Assembly: GCA_026261815.1 (NCBI GenBank)
Contig: JAMPIT010000174.1
Location: 10,540,001-10,604,000, forward strand
Length of the DNA stretch: 64,000 nucleotides
Reading direction: 5' to 3'
Source: Monarcha castaneiventris obscurior
Taxonomy: Eukaryota > Chordata > Aves > Passeriformes > Monarchidae
In this document: piece by piece, positions 50,425-62,700 of the stretch
How positions within the stretch are numbered: position 1 is the first letter of the stretch
How the letters are laid out: each line of letters opens with the position of its first letter
Made by a program: the position numbers and the translations under genes
Notes under the pieces: generated by a model
What the model saw: the letters and a program-made list of their open reading frames with translations, nothing else
Told to the model about the DNA's origin: nothing
Database searches by the model: none

Positions 50425-50671
50425 ACCAAATTCATTCCTGGTTCACTGGTGGCACCTGGTGGCCACACTGCAAACCAGCAGCGTGTGCCATGTGGAATTT
50501 GCACGCAGGTGATGGGAGCGCTGCTCTCCTGCGCGGCTTCCCCAAGGGGCAGAATTCCTCCTCTCCCTGGTTCCCAGGTCACTTCTCGTTTTTTCCAGTC
50601 TCTTTTTGATGTTCCCTCCTACTCTTCATTACAAGTGGTCGAGGCAGGTGATTGTCACTTTCTGTTTTGCA
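50425..50671. other. GC-richer segment with a few CpGs
   Basis: Directly after the A-rich tract the composition jumps: several CpGs (GCAGCGTG, GCACGC, GAGCGCTG, TGCGCGGC) occur within about 75 bases at 50478-50540. It is too short for a CpG island. A near-CTCF word lies at 50450-50462 (TGGCACCTGGTGG, one mismatch at a core base). No repeat family recognised. It runs into the CR1 copy that follows. Confidence 0.5.
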
Positions 50672-51228
50672 GCCTCACCTTGACTCTTGTGTGCAGTTTT
50701 GGGCACCACAATATAAAAAAAGCTATAAAGTTCTTAGAAAGTGTCCAAAGGATGGCCACAAAGATGTGAAGGGCCCTGAGGGGAAGCCATATGAGGAGCA
50801 GCAGAGGTCTTTGGTTTGTTCAGCCTGGAGAACTTGGTTTGGGCAGCCTGGAGAAGAGGAGACTGAGGGAAGACCTCATTGCAGCTACAATTTCCTCAGG
50901 AGGGGAAGAGGAGGGGTAGGCACTGATCTCTTCTCTGTGATACCCAGTGACAGGACCTGAGGAAATGGCCTGAAGCTGTCAGAAGATCTAGGTCAGATAC
51001 GTGGAAAAGATCCTTCTCCCTGTGGGTGTTTGGGCACTGGAAGAGGCTCCCCAGGGAAGTGGTCACAGCATCAAGCGTGACAGAGCTCAAGTGCACTTTT
51101 CAAGCAGTGTCTGGACAGTGCTCTCAGGGACATAGTGTGGTTCTTGGGACTGTTCTGTGCAGGGGCAGGAAGTGGGCTCAATGATTCTTGTGGGCCCCTT
51201 CTAACTCAGGATGTTTTATGACACTGTG
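50672..51228 (+). mobile_element. CR1 LINE, 5'-truncated 3' part
   Basis: About 557 bases. It starts in late ORF2 (residues CVQFWAPQYKK in a broken frame), passes the phrase GAGGAGCAGCAGAGG and TTCAGCCTGGAGAA, and carries the 3' region with GGGCACTGGAAGAGGCTCCC, CAGGGAAGTGGTCACAGCA and GTGTCTGGACAGTGCTCTCA. It ends in an eroded tail, GATGTTTTATGACACTG. A short local repeat of the TTGGTTTGTTCAGCCTGGAGAA part occurs at about 50811-50855. Same strand and similar 3' wording to the copy at 19778. Confidence 0.9.
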
Positions 51229-52866
51229 CTGATTACCCACCTCTTTCCTTCCCTCTGGTAAAGCCCAGATCCTGACTGGACTGTGGAGGAAAGCAGTGGT
51301 CCCTGGGGGTAGCTCACTGAAATCCCCACACTCCCATCAGTGGGGGAAGGCTGCTCTGAGGTATCTGGGCACATCCCAGAGCTGAGCAACCCTTCTCTTG
51401 GTTCAGAGCTGCATCCAGGGCCGATGCCAGAACACTTAAGCCATTGAACTGGGACTCTGAAGAGAACAGTTGAGATTTGGACTCCAGGAGAGGCAAGAGA
51501 CATTTTAAATATGGTCTAGATTTAATTCCTGACATCTGCACTATTTATTCTTCTTTCCCATAACTACTCCTACTGCTTGACTACTCTTTGTTGACTCCTG
51601 GGAATGAGTAAGTTCAGAACATGATTAAGATATAATAAGGATGGCTGAAAGCTAGCACATGCCTGTGACATCTGCTCTGACTGGAGGAGGTGGAGACACC
51701 GAGGGCAAAAGTTAAGTTACTCCTTCACTCCATTCTTGGAAGAGCCAAAAATAAGTAATAGTTCATTCTCATTCATGGGAATGCAAAATACAGGGAAAGG
51801 TAGAGCAAGCCAGAGGCTAGAGAGGCCAGCTATGCTCATAAACTTTATGCATGGAACATTTCCATAGAAGAAGATTGTTCCATGTACTGTTAGCATTTTC
51901 CAATGGTTCACTTAGAGATATGCTTAAAATAAACAGATTATATCTTGAGTTTCTGAATTTCAGTGACTATCTGACAAAGCTAGTAAAAAAAAAAAATCAG
52001 CTTTATAAAAAGTTGATGTATTAATGTTGTATTTTACCTGTAGCATATTCATGATAATTACTGAAGACTGTAAGATAAATAAATAACTTAAATAATAAGT
52101 TACTTAACAGCTATTTCTAATTTGGAGGCATTTTTTTTCCCACAAACACAAGTAACTCCCATACTGGACACTCCTCAATATTTTCCCCACACAGATTGCA
52201 TTTGGTGAGCAATAAAGGGCCAGGCTTTTATATCCCTATAAGATTTCTATTCCATCCTTCAGGGAACGCCAGTACCATTAATATGTAAATCCTTTTCCTT
52301 TACTCAGCCAAGTTATTAAGTAAAGAGATATCTCTCCACTAATTATCCAAATGCATCCTGAACAAGATTTAACATATTTTGAACCTTTATGCTTTCAATG
52401 CTTCATTAAAAGTGGAGGTATGAAATAGTTTTATCACACATATTATTATTAGACAAGTCTGTGAAACCCTAGAAGTTCTGAACTTTGGTTTTGTCCCAAA
52501 CAAGATAAGAAGACAAAGCTTAGGATTTTTCATAAAATGCACTATTTCAAAATATTTCATTTTATAATTGTAATTGAAATAATGATGTCTAAAGGAATGA
52601 CTTTATTATATTTAGAATACTAGATAAATCCACAAAGGACATTCTTATGATAGTTATCAGTTTTTCCAGTGCTGCTTCACTTTAAAGCTTAGAAGATAAT
52701 AAACTCATTTGAGAAATTTTTAGCAATTGTTTCTATTGAACACCTCTGTTTTGGACACTCCTTCTCCAGTATTAAATATATTTTTTTTAAAAAAAAATGC
52801 CACTTGCTATAGTATAAATATATATATATATAAAATATAGTATATATTGCACAGCATAAAAATATA
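51229..52866. other. Spacer between two CR1 copies, no gene seen
   Basis: The first 300 bases are GC-richer and carry frames on the minus strand (95 and 75 codons, overlapping) without domains. The rest is AT-rich, with a 12-base A run near 51988 and an (AT)n stretch at about 52815-52848 just before the next CR1. Confidence 0.55.
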
Positions 52867-53170
52867 ATCATAGAATCATGGAATCATAGAATGGCTGGGC
52901 TTGGAAGGGGCCTCAAAAGTTCATCTGATTACAACCTCCTGCCATGGCCAGGGACACCTTCCACTAGACCAGGTTGCTCAGAGCTCCATCTAACCTGCCC
53001 TTGAACACTTCCAGGAATGGTGCATACTCAGCTCCTCTGGGCTACCTCTTCCAGTGCCTCATCACTCTCTGACTAAAGAATATCTTCCTAACATCTAATC
53101 TAATTTTCTCCTTCTGTAGTTAAAACCATTCCCCCTTGTCCTATTTAAATCCGCCTGTGTAAAAAGCTGC
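52867..53170 (-). mobile_element. CR1 LINE 3' end, inverted
   Basis: Read on +, it begins with the reverse-complemented tail (ATCATAGAATCATGGAATCA), then GGCTGGGCTTGGAAGGGGCC, CCTGCCATGGCCAGGGACAC, CTTCCACTAGACCAGGTTGC, and CCATTCCCCCTTGTCCTAT, and fades at about 53170 after TGTAAAAAGC. About 304 bases, 5'-truncated. The order is the exact inverse of the copy at 30191 and agrees with the family in nearly every phrase, so it is a fairly young insertion. Confidence 0.95.
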
Positions 53171-56100
53171 TTAGTGATGCAAATTTGAAACATTTGAAAC
53201 CAAATGAGAAGCAGCCTTTGCTTTTGTCTATCTTGCCTTTTCTCTCTGTACCCCCTCACTGTGTGCCTGTGCATCACATCAGGTAGAAAGAGCCTTGTCT
53301 GACTCCCTTCAGGCCATTCACTGAGGAGCCCCTGCAGCCCTGACAGTCACTGTACCTTCAGCAGCAAACCTGAGTGCATTCAGCCTTGCAACCTTCCTGC
53401 AGAGAGGGGCTGTGTCGCTGTTTTCTACTCAGGCAACTGAGGCACAGTTGATCTGACACCCCCAAGCAGGAACCACGCCCAAGTCTCCCAAGCTAACAGC
53501 CCAAGCACTGACGTACAAAGGAACTGGAATAAATAGATCCCCTGCTGGTACTAAAGCAATCCAGGCTGAAGTGGCTGCTTTTCCCGAGCAAGGGGAATGC
53601 TGACACAGATCACGCACATGTGTTGGTGGATGGTGCATGGGGCTAACATCCGCCTGGGATTTTGACATCATAATGCACATATTTAGTCATTTTAGCTGAA
53701 AGTGTTATGAAGGAAGACCATGCTGTATACTGGTACACCAGTGTTTACACTACGTGACATCTTCTTTCATTACAAAATGAAACTTTTTTAAAAAATATTT
53801 TTACTTCAGGACCCTTTCTAATGCATTTGTAGTTATTCCCTCTCCTTGCGTCATGACTTGAAAATAATAATTTTCCATTTTTGCTGGTCTTAGTCATTCA
53901 ATTTGTTCCTCTTCTAACTGCTTTTGCCTTTATTTTTGAACCAGTAAAACAGTTTCAACCTAATTTTGGAAGAATAAGGCAAAAGCATATATATGAATGT
54001 TTCTATTTCATTAATACCTAGAAAGCATAACCAAGTCCGTAATATGCTTATTATGCTTATCAACAAAAGTGTTCATTCCCATAACATTGATACAATTTTT
54101 AACACATGAATAATTTTAGTGAAGTTAACGTGACTGTCTGTTGAAGAAAATATGAATGAGATTGTTTCTTTTTTACTCTTTCAGAAGTAGACTGTTATTT
54201 ACACTTCCTCAAATCTAATTCCTCCTAACTATCCCTTGATTGTAAAATTTGAAATACATTGTAAAGAAAAGTCAAGAATAATGATGTTTTGGGGAAAAAA
54301 ACACACTGGGATGTACAGGTATGTCAAAACCAGGACTCTGTTACTTTAATAGTGCAAGAAAGCACACATGGGTAGCCCAGTAAAGTGATATTCAAACCAA
54401 CAGTGTTATTTACCTGGTAACATAAAAAATACATGGTCATGCAAAAAAAATATATATACCAATAGGAGTTTTCTTTCAATAAGTGGCATAGCAATCTTAA
54501 AAATGAAGGAATGTTTGTATAGGCATGTCCTTGAAGCAGCCATCCTACCTTAGTTCATGCAGCAGTTCCCATGATGTGATCATGAAAAGTCCCTTGATGT
54601 TTTTGCAAGACTTGATTTACTAAGCCAAGTGTCCTGGATGAATGCCATTACATCTGGGGCTATAATGAGAATACTTTTTCTGCTGGTGCTCAAGTCATTC
54701 CCAGAATGAGTTTTCATTTGTTTGTTCATGATCACTGCATGTTCAGTTAATCCAAACATTAAACACTAGAGCTTCAGTTCAACTAGAGTCAGTGTCTTAG
54801 AAATCAGCTCAAAGATAATAACCAAAACTTACTAAATTTCCATTCTAGAACATGTATTCTCCTTCAGTGTTTCAGGATAAAACCTGTCCTGCTAAACAGA
54901 CAGAATGCCACATGATTTATAAGGTTAAAGCACTGAGAACAACCATCCCTGAAAATATTCATTGCAAAATAATTAAATAAACAAATTGCAGTGAGATGAA
55001 CAAGTGCACAGGACACTGAAGCATTTGAGAACAGGAAAAGGGAGAAAAGCCATGTGGATTTACTTTTTTTATTAAGTTGCTCAGCTCAGCTAATGGAAAT
55101 ATTGCACCTGCTTAAAATCTGAATTTTACTTGAATGAAATAAGCTATCTTCCATTTATTCTAAATTTTCATGTAGTTTATATATTAGTCCCTATAGCATT
55201 TGTAATTATGCTTACCTGCATATTTCCTATTCTGAAAATAAAATATTTTTTTAGTCCTATGACAAGCAATTTTTTTTTAAGTACAAACCCCAAATTTTCA
55301 AAAGAAAATACTGAAATTTCAATTAATAAACTCCAAAGATTTTCATTGCAATATTCTGTTCTGCCTTGTGAAAGTCACCCAGCAGGAGCCAAGGAAGGAT
55401 GCTGACTTACTATATTGTTTGTGGGTCATGAATGTAAAAAAAACAGGCAAAAAAAATCATGAAATATCAGGTGAAAGGGAATATCTGTCCATATTTTCTT
55501 CTTTTCTCATACACCAAAGACAGAAAAAACTTAAGTAACCATCCTGCAGAAAGCACTACTAGGCTGGTTTTTTTTTTTCAATGTTTTCTTTGGACTTTGA
55601 AAATACAAAACATGCAAAATAAAAAGTATAGACTAACAAAAATTACTTTTTTCTCTTCCTCACTAGCTGCCCCACTTTGCCAGTTCAAACAGGAAGTGAA
55701 GAAATACTGAAAGCAGAAATATGACCACCTAATTTTTAATGTTTATTTCTTTCTTGAAAGTCTAAACATGTATCTGTCTTTCTAAAGTCTTGTTTTCCCT
55801 TAAGGTAACCTAACCAGTCTAATTTCAACAGACATCTTAGAGTGTGATAATAGGTTCCCACCGTAGTTTCAAAAGAGTTTCTTTTCCAAGTTCACTATGC
55901 AGATCTTTCAATACAACTCCTGCCATTATATTCCAGGATGCATATTCTTACAGCAAATATCTCAAAAAAACCCAATTCAGTGACCTGCATTTATGAGAGT
56001 AATGAGATCTAGAACTGCTGTGGCTTGTGCAATCTACTAATGAAAATCATAATTAAAAGAATGGTTAAATTCCACATCAAAGATTTTTGAGCCTTTTATG

Positions 56101-58369
56101 AATGCTGTTTCTTAGCAAAAAACTTCTAAGAAGTGTCCTGTAAAATATTCAGGACGTAGAATGTGAAATATGGGAAGCACCAATACCAGGGCTACACTTC
56201 TCAGTATGTCTTTTTTCTAATATAGAGCAGAACTTTTAATTTCAAAACAAGATGTGGTTTCAGTTGCAGCCACTACATTGGTTCATTTAATCCAAAAAGT
56301 GTTTTGCTTTTTTGGCTTGCGTTACTAAAATTTAGTCCCTCAGCACTCAGGACTGACCTTCATAAACAGCCTTATCTCTGTAACAGGCCAACCCACAAGC
56401 TTGGATACATTTACTGGAAATCTGTGCAGTGTTGGATGTGACATGAACTTTGCTTTCTAGGCTGATGTTAAATGCAATATGAAAAGAGCTGAATTCTGAA
56501 TTTCAGCTGATGAAATGAGGGTCCTTTACAGCAAAGTTGACTTCATTTCTAAAGATTTCATGCTGTGCAAGTAAATTGTTAATGAGCCTTAAAATGTCAA
56601 TAATTGTATAATTTGAGGTGCAGTTTAAAGGGAGGAAGGAAAAAACTCCCTCCTGGAGATTTCTTAAACACACATGGTTAAATCTTAATATTTTTGTTTT
56701 CTAAAATATTATCTCTGTTGAGAAAAATCTCAGATGGGCTTTGGAAAGTACAAGCATATGGTCAGCAACTGATGATGATAACACAAATCTGCTTAATCTT
56801 AAATAGTTAAAAGCTCTATTTTCATCTCTTTCCAGAAGATGGTAGCATACTCTTAAAGACTTCTAGAGTGGGAGTATTAAAACTAAAACTAAACAGAGAG
56901 TAATTAAGACAAAAATAAATTTAAAAGTTGCACTTATAAAGTTTCCGTTGCAGGGAGAGTAATTTTTGTCCGTGCTTTAATGATTAAATTTAGATCTTGT
57001 AATTGCAAACATCAAAATATTACTGAATAAATGGATTACAGAAATATTGCATAAAAGGGAGCAGAATATGTTTTTTATTCTGAAGATTATTTTGCTGCAT
57101 CTGAGAAAAGAACACATTTAAATAAATATGTTGTAGTGTAGTAGTAATTGTAGTGAAGAAAGCAAGCATGAGATGACTACAGGTTTCAGAGCCTACCACA
57201 GTAATTTTAATGGTCTTCTGAAAAGGACTTGTATATCCTAGAGCAGAGAAAAGATCAACAATTGCTATTTAAAACAAGTAAATAAACAAATAGGATATGA
57301 AATAAATTAATTTTATTATGTCAAATATGTATTATAAATATGGGAGTACATATGTGACCAAATACTGTCAGTGCCCACAGCTGCAATATTTCTGAGAAGG
57401 AAATATTTGCTTGATTTACTAAATTTAAGTTCTAAAGAATCTTTGTTGTATTTACTGTAACTGTAAATTGTAGACTGTCCCTTGCCCTTATTCACACAGA
57501 GGCTTTCAGACTTGTGAAATAAAACCAAAGCAAACCAATCCAAACCAAACCAAGAACAAATAAAAACAAACACAAAAATGGCCCTGAATAGTTTCTGATA
57601 CTAATTTCAAGTATTATTCTTTGGGTGTCTCTATGTTTGATGTAATTATCAATTGTCTGAATCAAGTAAGTGGTATTTAATTAAATTCCACCAAATAAAA
57701 AACCATCCAGTCCAACAGAGAATTTAAGATTTTTTTTTTTTTTTTTTGGTACTTTCACCTATAGTTAATCACTCACAGTTAAACTGTGTAGGCTATAAAT
57801 CAAAATCAAGGAGTTCTGTTTTGAATTTCTAACTGTATGGGGTGTTTCATACCTTTCTAGCTTCTAACAAGAGTCAAATGATGTTCACTATTTTTTTCTT
57901 TAAAGGTGTGCAGGCACTTTAAATTAAGGTTATATTCACATTAATTCTCTCTTTCTGCATCTTTCAATTAAGGGATTTCTTCAGCCATTGAAATAATTTT
58001 TTTTCTGTTTTCTTAATTGGTGTTCATAGTTTATAAGCCTTTTAAAACTTTGAACATGAAAATATGGAAATTGTGTTCCTGTAAAGTATACAGAAAGAAA
58101 ATACTTCTCTCTTCACTCTTATAGATGGTTTTTCTATAAATAAAGTCAAGAATAGGTCAGTTTTTATGGAACCTCTGTGCTGCAGTGATTTTATGCTTTC
58201 TTCCATGATACCCCCTGGAAGAGACCAGGATACAATGATGGGTAATGTCAGTCACATTCAATCTTTCCAGGTGTGTAGCTTTGTATTTACAGCTTACAAA
58301 GCATTTTGTGGAAGGGGTACTGCCAGGAAAGCTGCATCTCTGGATACAGATATTCCATCTCCTGCTTCT
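53171..58369. other. Single-copy DNA, no gene seen
   Basis: The first 450 bases are GC-richer with no repeat recognised. The rest is AT-rich. A/C-rich words (CCAAACCAAACCAAG and similar) occur at 57522-57575 and an 18-base T run at 57730-57747. Open frames are at most about 91 codons with no domain. Confidence 0.55.
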
Positions 58370-58640
58370 CTCCACTGTGTCAACTTCATGTCATCTGTGA
58401 ACTCTTATTAATTACGTACCATTTCAGATAATTGATGAGAGTGCTGAATTCTTGGTCAACTCTCTTGTCATTCTGAAAGCTCGTTAGGAACTACTGCTTC
58501 TGTAGGTGGCAGCACATTGACAGCTTCTCTCTGGGCTCTGACAAATCATCCTGAAACCATTTCATGCACTCTCCTGTGATCGTTCTGCAAATGTTTTGAC
58601 AACAATGCCATAAATCCACACACTAAGGAGTTGCAAGCAT
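58370..58640 (-). mobile_element. Possible ancient CR1 ORF2 fragment
   Basis: Three phrases fall in the order expected for inverted CR1 ORF2: GTCATCTGTGAACTC at about 58391, CAGATAATTGATGAGAGTGC at about 58426, and TCTCTGGGCTCTGACAAATC at about 58529. They correspond to the RT active-site region, the downstream NDL-type region, and the RRA-type region read in reverse. Spacing is approximate and divergence is high. It could be a very old CR1 or a chance resemblance. Confidence 0.4.
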
Positions 58641-59536
58641 TATTGCCTTGATGAATTGTAATGCCCAAAATGAAGAGAGAAACCTTCAGTCCTGGAAAAG
58701 TGCCCATAAAATACTGATCTTCAAATCTTTGGATATTAATGTCATTGAATTCCTCTCAGTTTCCCATATTAACAAGTCTTAGACCTAGAGTAAAAAGTTA
58801 GAGCTAAGATTTTTTTCAAAAACAAATAAATCTTCCATGAAGGTAGTCAAATTTTAACAAGAATGCTGCTCTAAACTTTCAACATTTTTCTCTGTTTTTC
58901 ACACATTTAAACAGATTTGAAATTAAAATACCTACATTTTAATTAGAATTTGCTTTGGATGTATTGTAATTGCCTTCCCACCATCTGTTGGGGCATCTAC
59001 CATGAATAGTTGCATTGAACCCACACAAAATCCTTGCCACAAAATACAGGCTAAAGGGGATCTTTCTCCTTTAGAAAAACCACAAAAATGAGCTATCCAT
59101 CTCTCTAACCAAAGCTGCTTCATTGCAACAAACTGCAAATGCAGTGATGTTTGCTTAGAGTGACCCTATGCGTCACCATGGTTTGATTGCCTGCATTTTT
59201 CCAGATGTGACTTAACTTTTACATTCTTTCTAATGTAAAGTACTCCAACTAAATGCCTCTGGATGTTGCAAAATATATGTGCAAATTAACCCCAGCCACT
59301 AATAGATCTTCTACAGCCCTGGTGGTGTCAATGAATGGTTTAATCGGGTGTTTTTAAAATGTTAACTCCCTGTAAGTGTGGTTTATCTGGAAAGCACCAC
59401 ATTTGTCTAATAAGTGTGTCATCTTACTTTCCAAATACAGGACAGAAATATTTATAGAAGATAACTGCAACACTGGATATCATTGTCATCTCCATTCAGT
59501 AACAAACCATTACTGTTGCTAAACTCTAAAAATAAT
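58641..59536. other. Single-copy AT-rich DNA, no gene seen
   Basis: No repeat family, RNA gene or coding frame recognised. Confidence 0.6.
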
Positions 59537-59781
59537 TTTTCCTTTGTCATTCTTGTCCTTTTTTTCTTTTTCTTTCTATTTCTCTTATTTCCTCCTATTT
59601 AGCTTTTATTTTTAATTCCTTTTCTCTTTCTCTTAATACTTGATTTTCCTTCTTTCTTGTCTTCTTTTCTTCTCGTTCTTTCTCTCTCTTTTTCATTTTT
59701 CTCTTTCATTTCCATCTTTCCTTCCTTCTCTCACTCTCGTCTCACTCTTTCTTCCTTCTTTCTCTCTTTACTTTCCAGTTG
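59537..59781 (+). repeat. Long polypyrimidine tract
   Basis: About 245 bases dominated by T and C on + (words such as TTTCTTTC, CTTTCTCTCTC and TTCCTTCC) with only scattered purines. It has no single repeat unit. A Ser/Phe/Leu-rich frame across it is an artefact of composition. Long polypurine-polypyrimidine DNA can adopt triplex (H-DNA) structures. Confidence 0.9.
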
Positions 59782-62700
59782 TATGTATCCGACTACTCTA
59801 TTTCCTTCCAGAGCTCTTTTACACAATCTCCTTCAATTTCTAACCACTATATTTACTCTTCCAGGGAATCAAATAAATTTGTTTTCTCTTTTTTTTTCTT
59901 TTTAGTTTTGTAACAAGGGCTTTTCAGCCATGTGAGAAAGCCTTCTTTACTTTTTATATCATAAAATTTCTTTCAGTCCACTCTGTCTTTCTTTGTCTTC
60001 AGAATAAATGACCTACTGCTTACACGTTATCAGATAGGGTTGTTTACACTGACTATAACAAGGTAATAATACCAAGTCCCTTGGCAGACATAGTCTTCTG
60101 AAGTTTATTAACTTCATCTTATATAATGAGGCCTAAAATTTTGCTTCCTCATGCTGGGTGCATTATCTTTTGTATTATAAAATTAATATCAACTTTTTTT
60201 CCCAACTGATTACTGGTGTAAGTGTTCAGCAGCTTTTCATTTTATAATTGCAAAGAAGTGTCTAAGGAGTCAGCCTAAGTTTTTCTCTGTAGCAGACTCT
60301 CCCTGCCCACCCTCTTAGAGTCTGTTAATTAGGAACAACTCATGTACACACATTGGACATGTCCATCAGATTTGACCCTTTAATATTTCTTTTGCTCTTC
60401 TGGTGATCCACTGCATTAGTACTTTACAATATGACCTATTAGTTCTGAGTGACTTATTCTGTTGGCTTTCTTGTTCTTTTTTCCTTCTCTCTGTCATGTG
60501 TATGCCACCTTTTTCAGCACCTGATTCTCTCAGACTCACTGCTGACAATCTTTTCAGGATGGTTTCTGGCCATTTTTTTTGTGCTCCAGGAAGTGTTCCC
60601 TAATGTTTCTATCTGGTTTACACAAACCTGGTGCATGCTGCAATGTCAGCACCATGGAATTAGGATCCCAGCCCCATCCTGCTGGGCTGAGCAGACAGCT
60701 CTGACATGCAGGGGAGCAGGAACAAGACAAAGGCTGCAGCACTGAAGTAGCCATAGACTAGTTCAGAGAGGGTTTTAGTAACATTTCATCAGAAATAATT
60801 ACTCAAACCATGGACTAGAGGGGAATGAAAGACTGAATTAGCAGTGTCTTTAAACACTGGGGATATCTGTAACTGTAGGGATATGCGTGAGAGACATTTA
60901 TTTCAATATTGTGTCACTGAACAATGAAATTAAAGGATTTAGACAATTACCATCTGTTGTGTCTGGTCTGCAAGTGTCCTGACACTCTGAGTTCCTTATG
61001 GCAGTGGCTTCTTAATTTGATTTCCTGGCTTAGTGTGTTAATTACTTATCTGGCTAACTCACTCCAGGTTGTATTATTTTTAGAATTTGGACAGGTTATA
61101 ACAAAGTGAAAGTCATTTTTGGAATAGTATATCTCAAGGAAATAACCAGAAATAGATACCGTACAGAAAGAAAAAACTTGGTTATTTTATAAGGGATTGG
61201 GCCTGATCCATTTCCACTGAGGTACTGTGAGTCTCTCCATATAATTTAATTTTTCTCACTGGATAATTATCCAGTAAAGGCATTTCAGTGTTTCTTGGGA
61301 AAAGTACTTCACTGTACAAGGAAAAATATATTTTACTTGAAAGAAATAAATGCGAAACCTGTGATTCATGTACCCACACTTATTAAGTACTGAACCCTTA
61401 TGGTTCCCAAAGTTTTCCCGATGTTTTCCAAACTTTTTAGGTGCTTGCAGGTCTCCTAGTTCAGGGCTGCTTTGGGCTGAACTCTTAAGGGACAAGCTCC
61501 AGCTGGGAAATATCATTAAATTTCCCAGAGGGACCAGGTACAAGAGCCAGAGAGGAAAAAATTATAGTTTCCTATTTTTTTTCATAATTTACTAAGATAT
61601 TAAGGCTCCTTCAAAATGTCTCCTTATACCTTTCCACTCCAACCACCATCCTGTAGCTAAATATTCTTGAAGATGTGGTGAATCCCAAACATAAGAGTAT
61701 CCAGGCAGTTTGTTAATCTTCTTGTTTATTAGATTATTTAAAAAAAAAATAGACAAGTGGACCAACTGGTATCTTAGTTTATTCCAATTGGACAAGAACA
61801 AACACACTTTAATTCTTTCAAAGAACAAGCATGCAAACTCAGGCCTGAATGTGGAGGTATACCTGAAATATCTGCATTAGCTGTGACAAGGCACAGGAAA
61901 ATATATAACTCTGCATTACAGTTTGTTGTCATATAGATTGGTGGGTCCCTGTAAGATGCACATGTTTGAATCAGGAAGGTTCTACCTTATTATACACTGG
62001 CAAGTTCATAGATCCAATACCACTGTTTGTATTAGTGCAGTTACCAAAAAGTATAAGAAAGGTGATCCATCTGTAAAGCTAAAATAAGAAAAGTGCCACA
62101 AAACAATGAAAATCCGGGAGAGGCTGACATACAAGAGCCAGGTAAAATAACTGTATCTGACTACTTCTATTTATGAACATGCACAGACACAGCAGGCAGA
62201 TACACTCTTGTGGGATAAGCAATCTGTTTAGAGTGTTTCATTAAAATGCTTTATTGCCTGCAAAGGAATCTATCATTATCCCTTGATTCTTAAGTAGAAA
62301 GGCAGCTGATGAGAAGATTCAAAAGCAATTTCAAATCTACTTATAATAGGATAGTAGTATTCTATGACATAGTAGTGTTAGCAATAGCAAGAAGGTGCGT
62401 GTGATGCCAAGCAGAACTTGGAGAGAAATACATAAAATTAGAATGTAGCCATCCCTACAGAAATTTGGCAAGGACAATGATGTCAAGCTTCAAATTCTTG
62501 CAAAAATGGGTATATCATCATTAAAGTAAAAACTGTTCCTGGTTTCTATCTCATCCAAGGCAGGAAAGTCTCTAAGATAACATATCTTTCCTCTTACTGG
62601 CTTAGTTTCAAGCTATAGAAGTACAATTTTTAAAGCGTCTTCCAGTGCAGTTATAGCAATCCAGAGAGTTTGTTCCAGATTGTTCTCACTTAATTTTAGG

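Noticed and set aside
50212..50582. 117-codon minus frame with a Phe-rich centre
   Set aside because: The centre is the reverse-complemented A-rich tract; the flanks have no domain.
58502..58515. TGTAGGTGGCAGCA as a CTCF site
   Set aside because: The right half fits but the CCAC left half is absent, so the match is below what I would call.
59640..59905. Two overlapping Ser/Phe/Leu-rich frames resembling a signal peptide or membrane protein
   Set aside because: They are translated polypyrimidine tract in two phases; any frame through T/C-rich DNA gives this composition.
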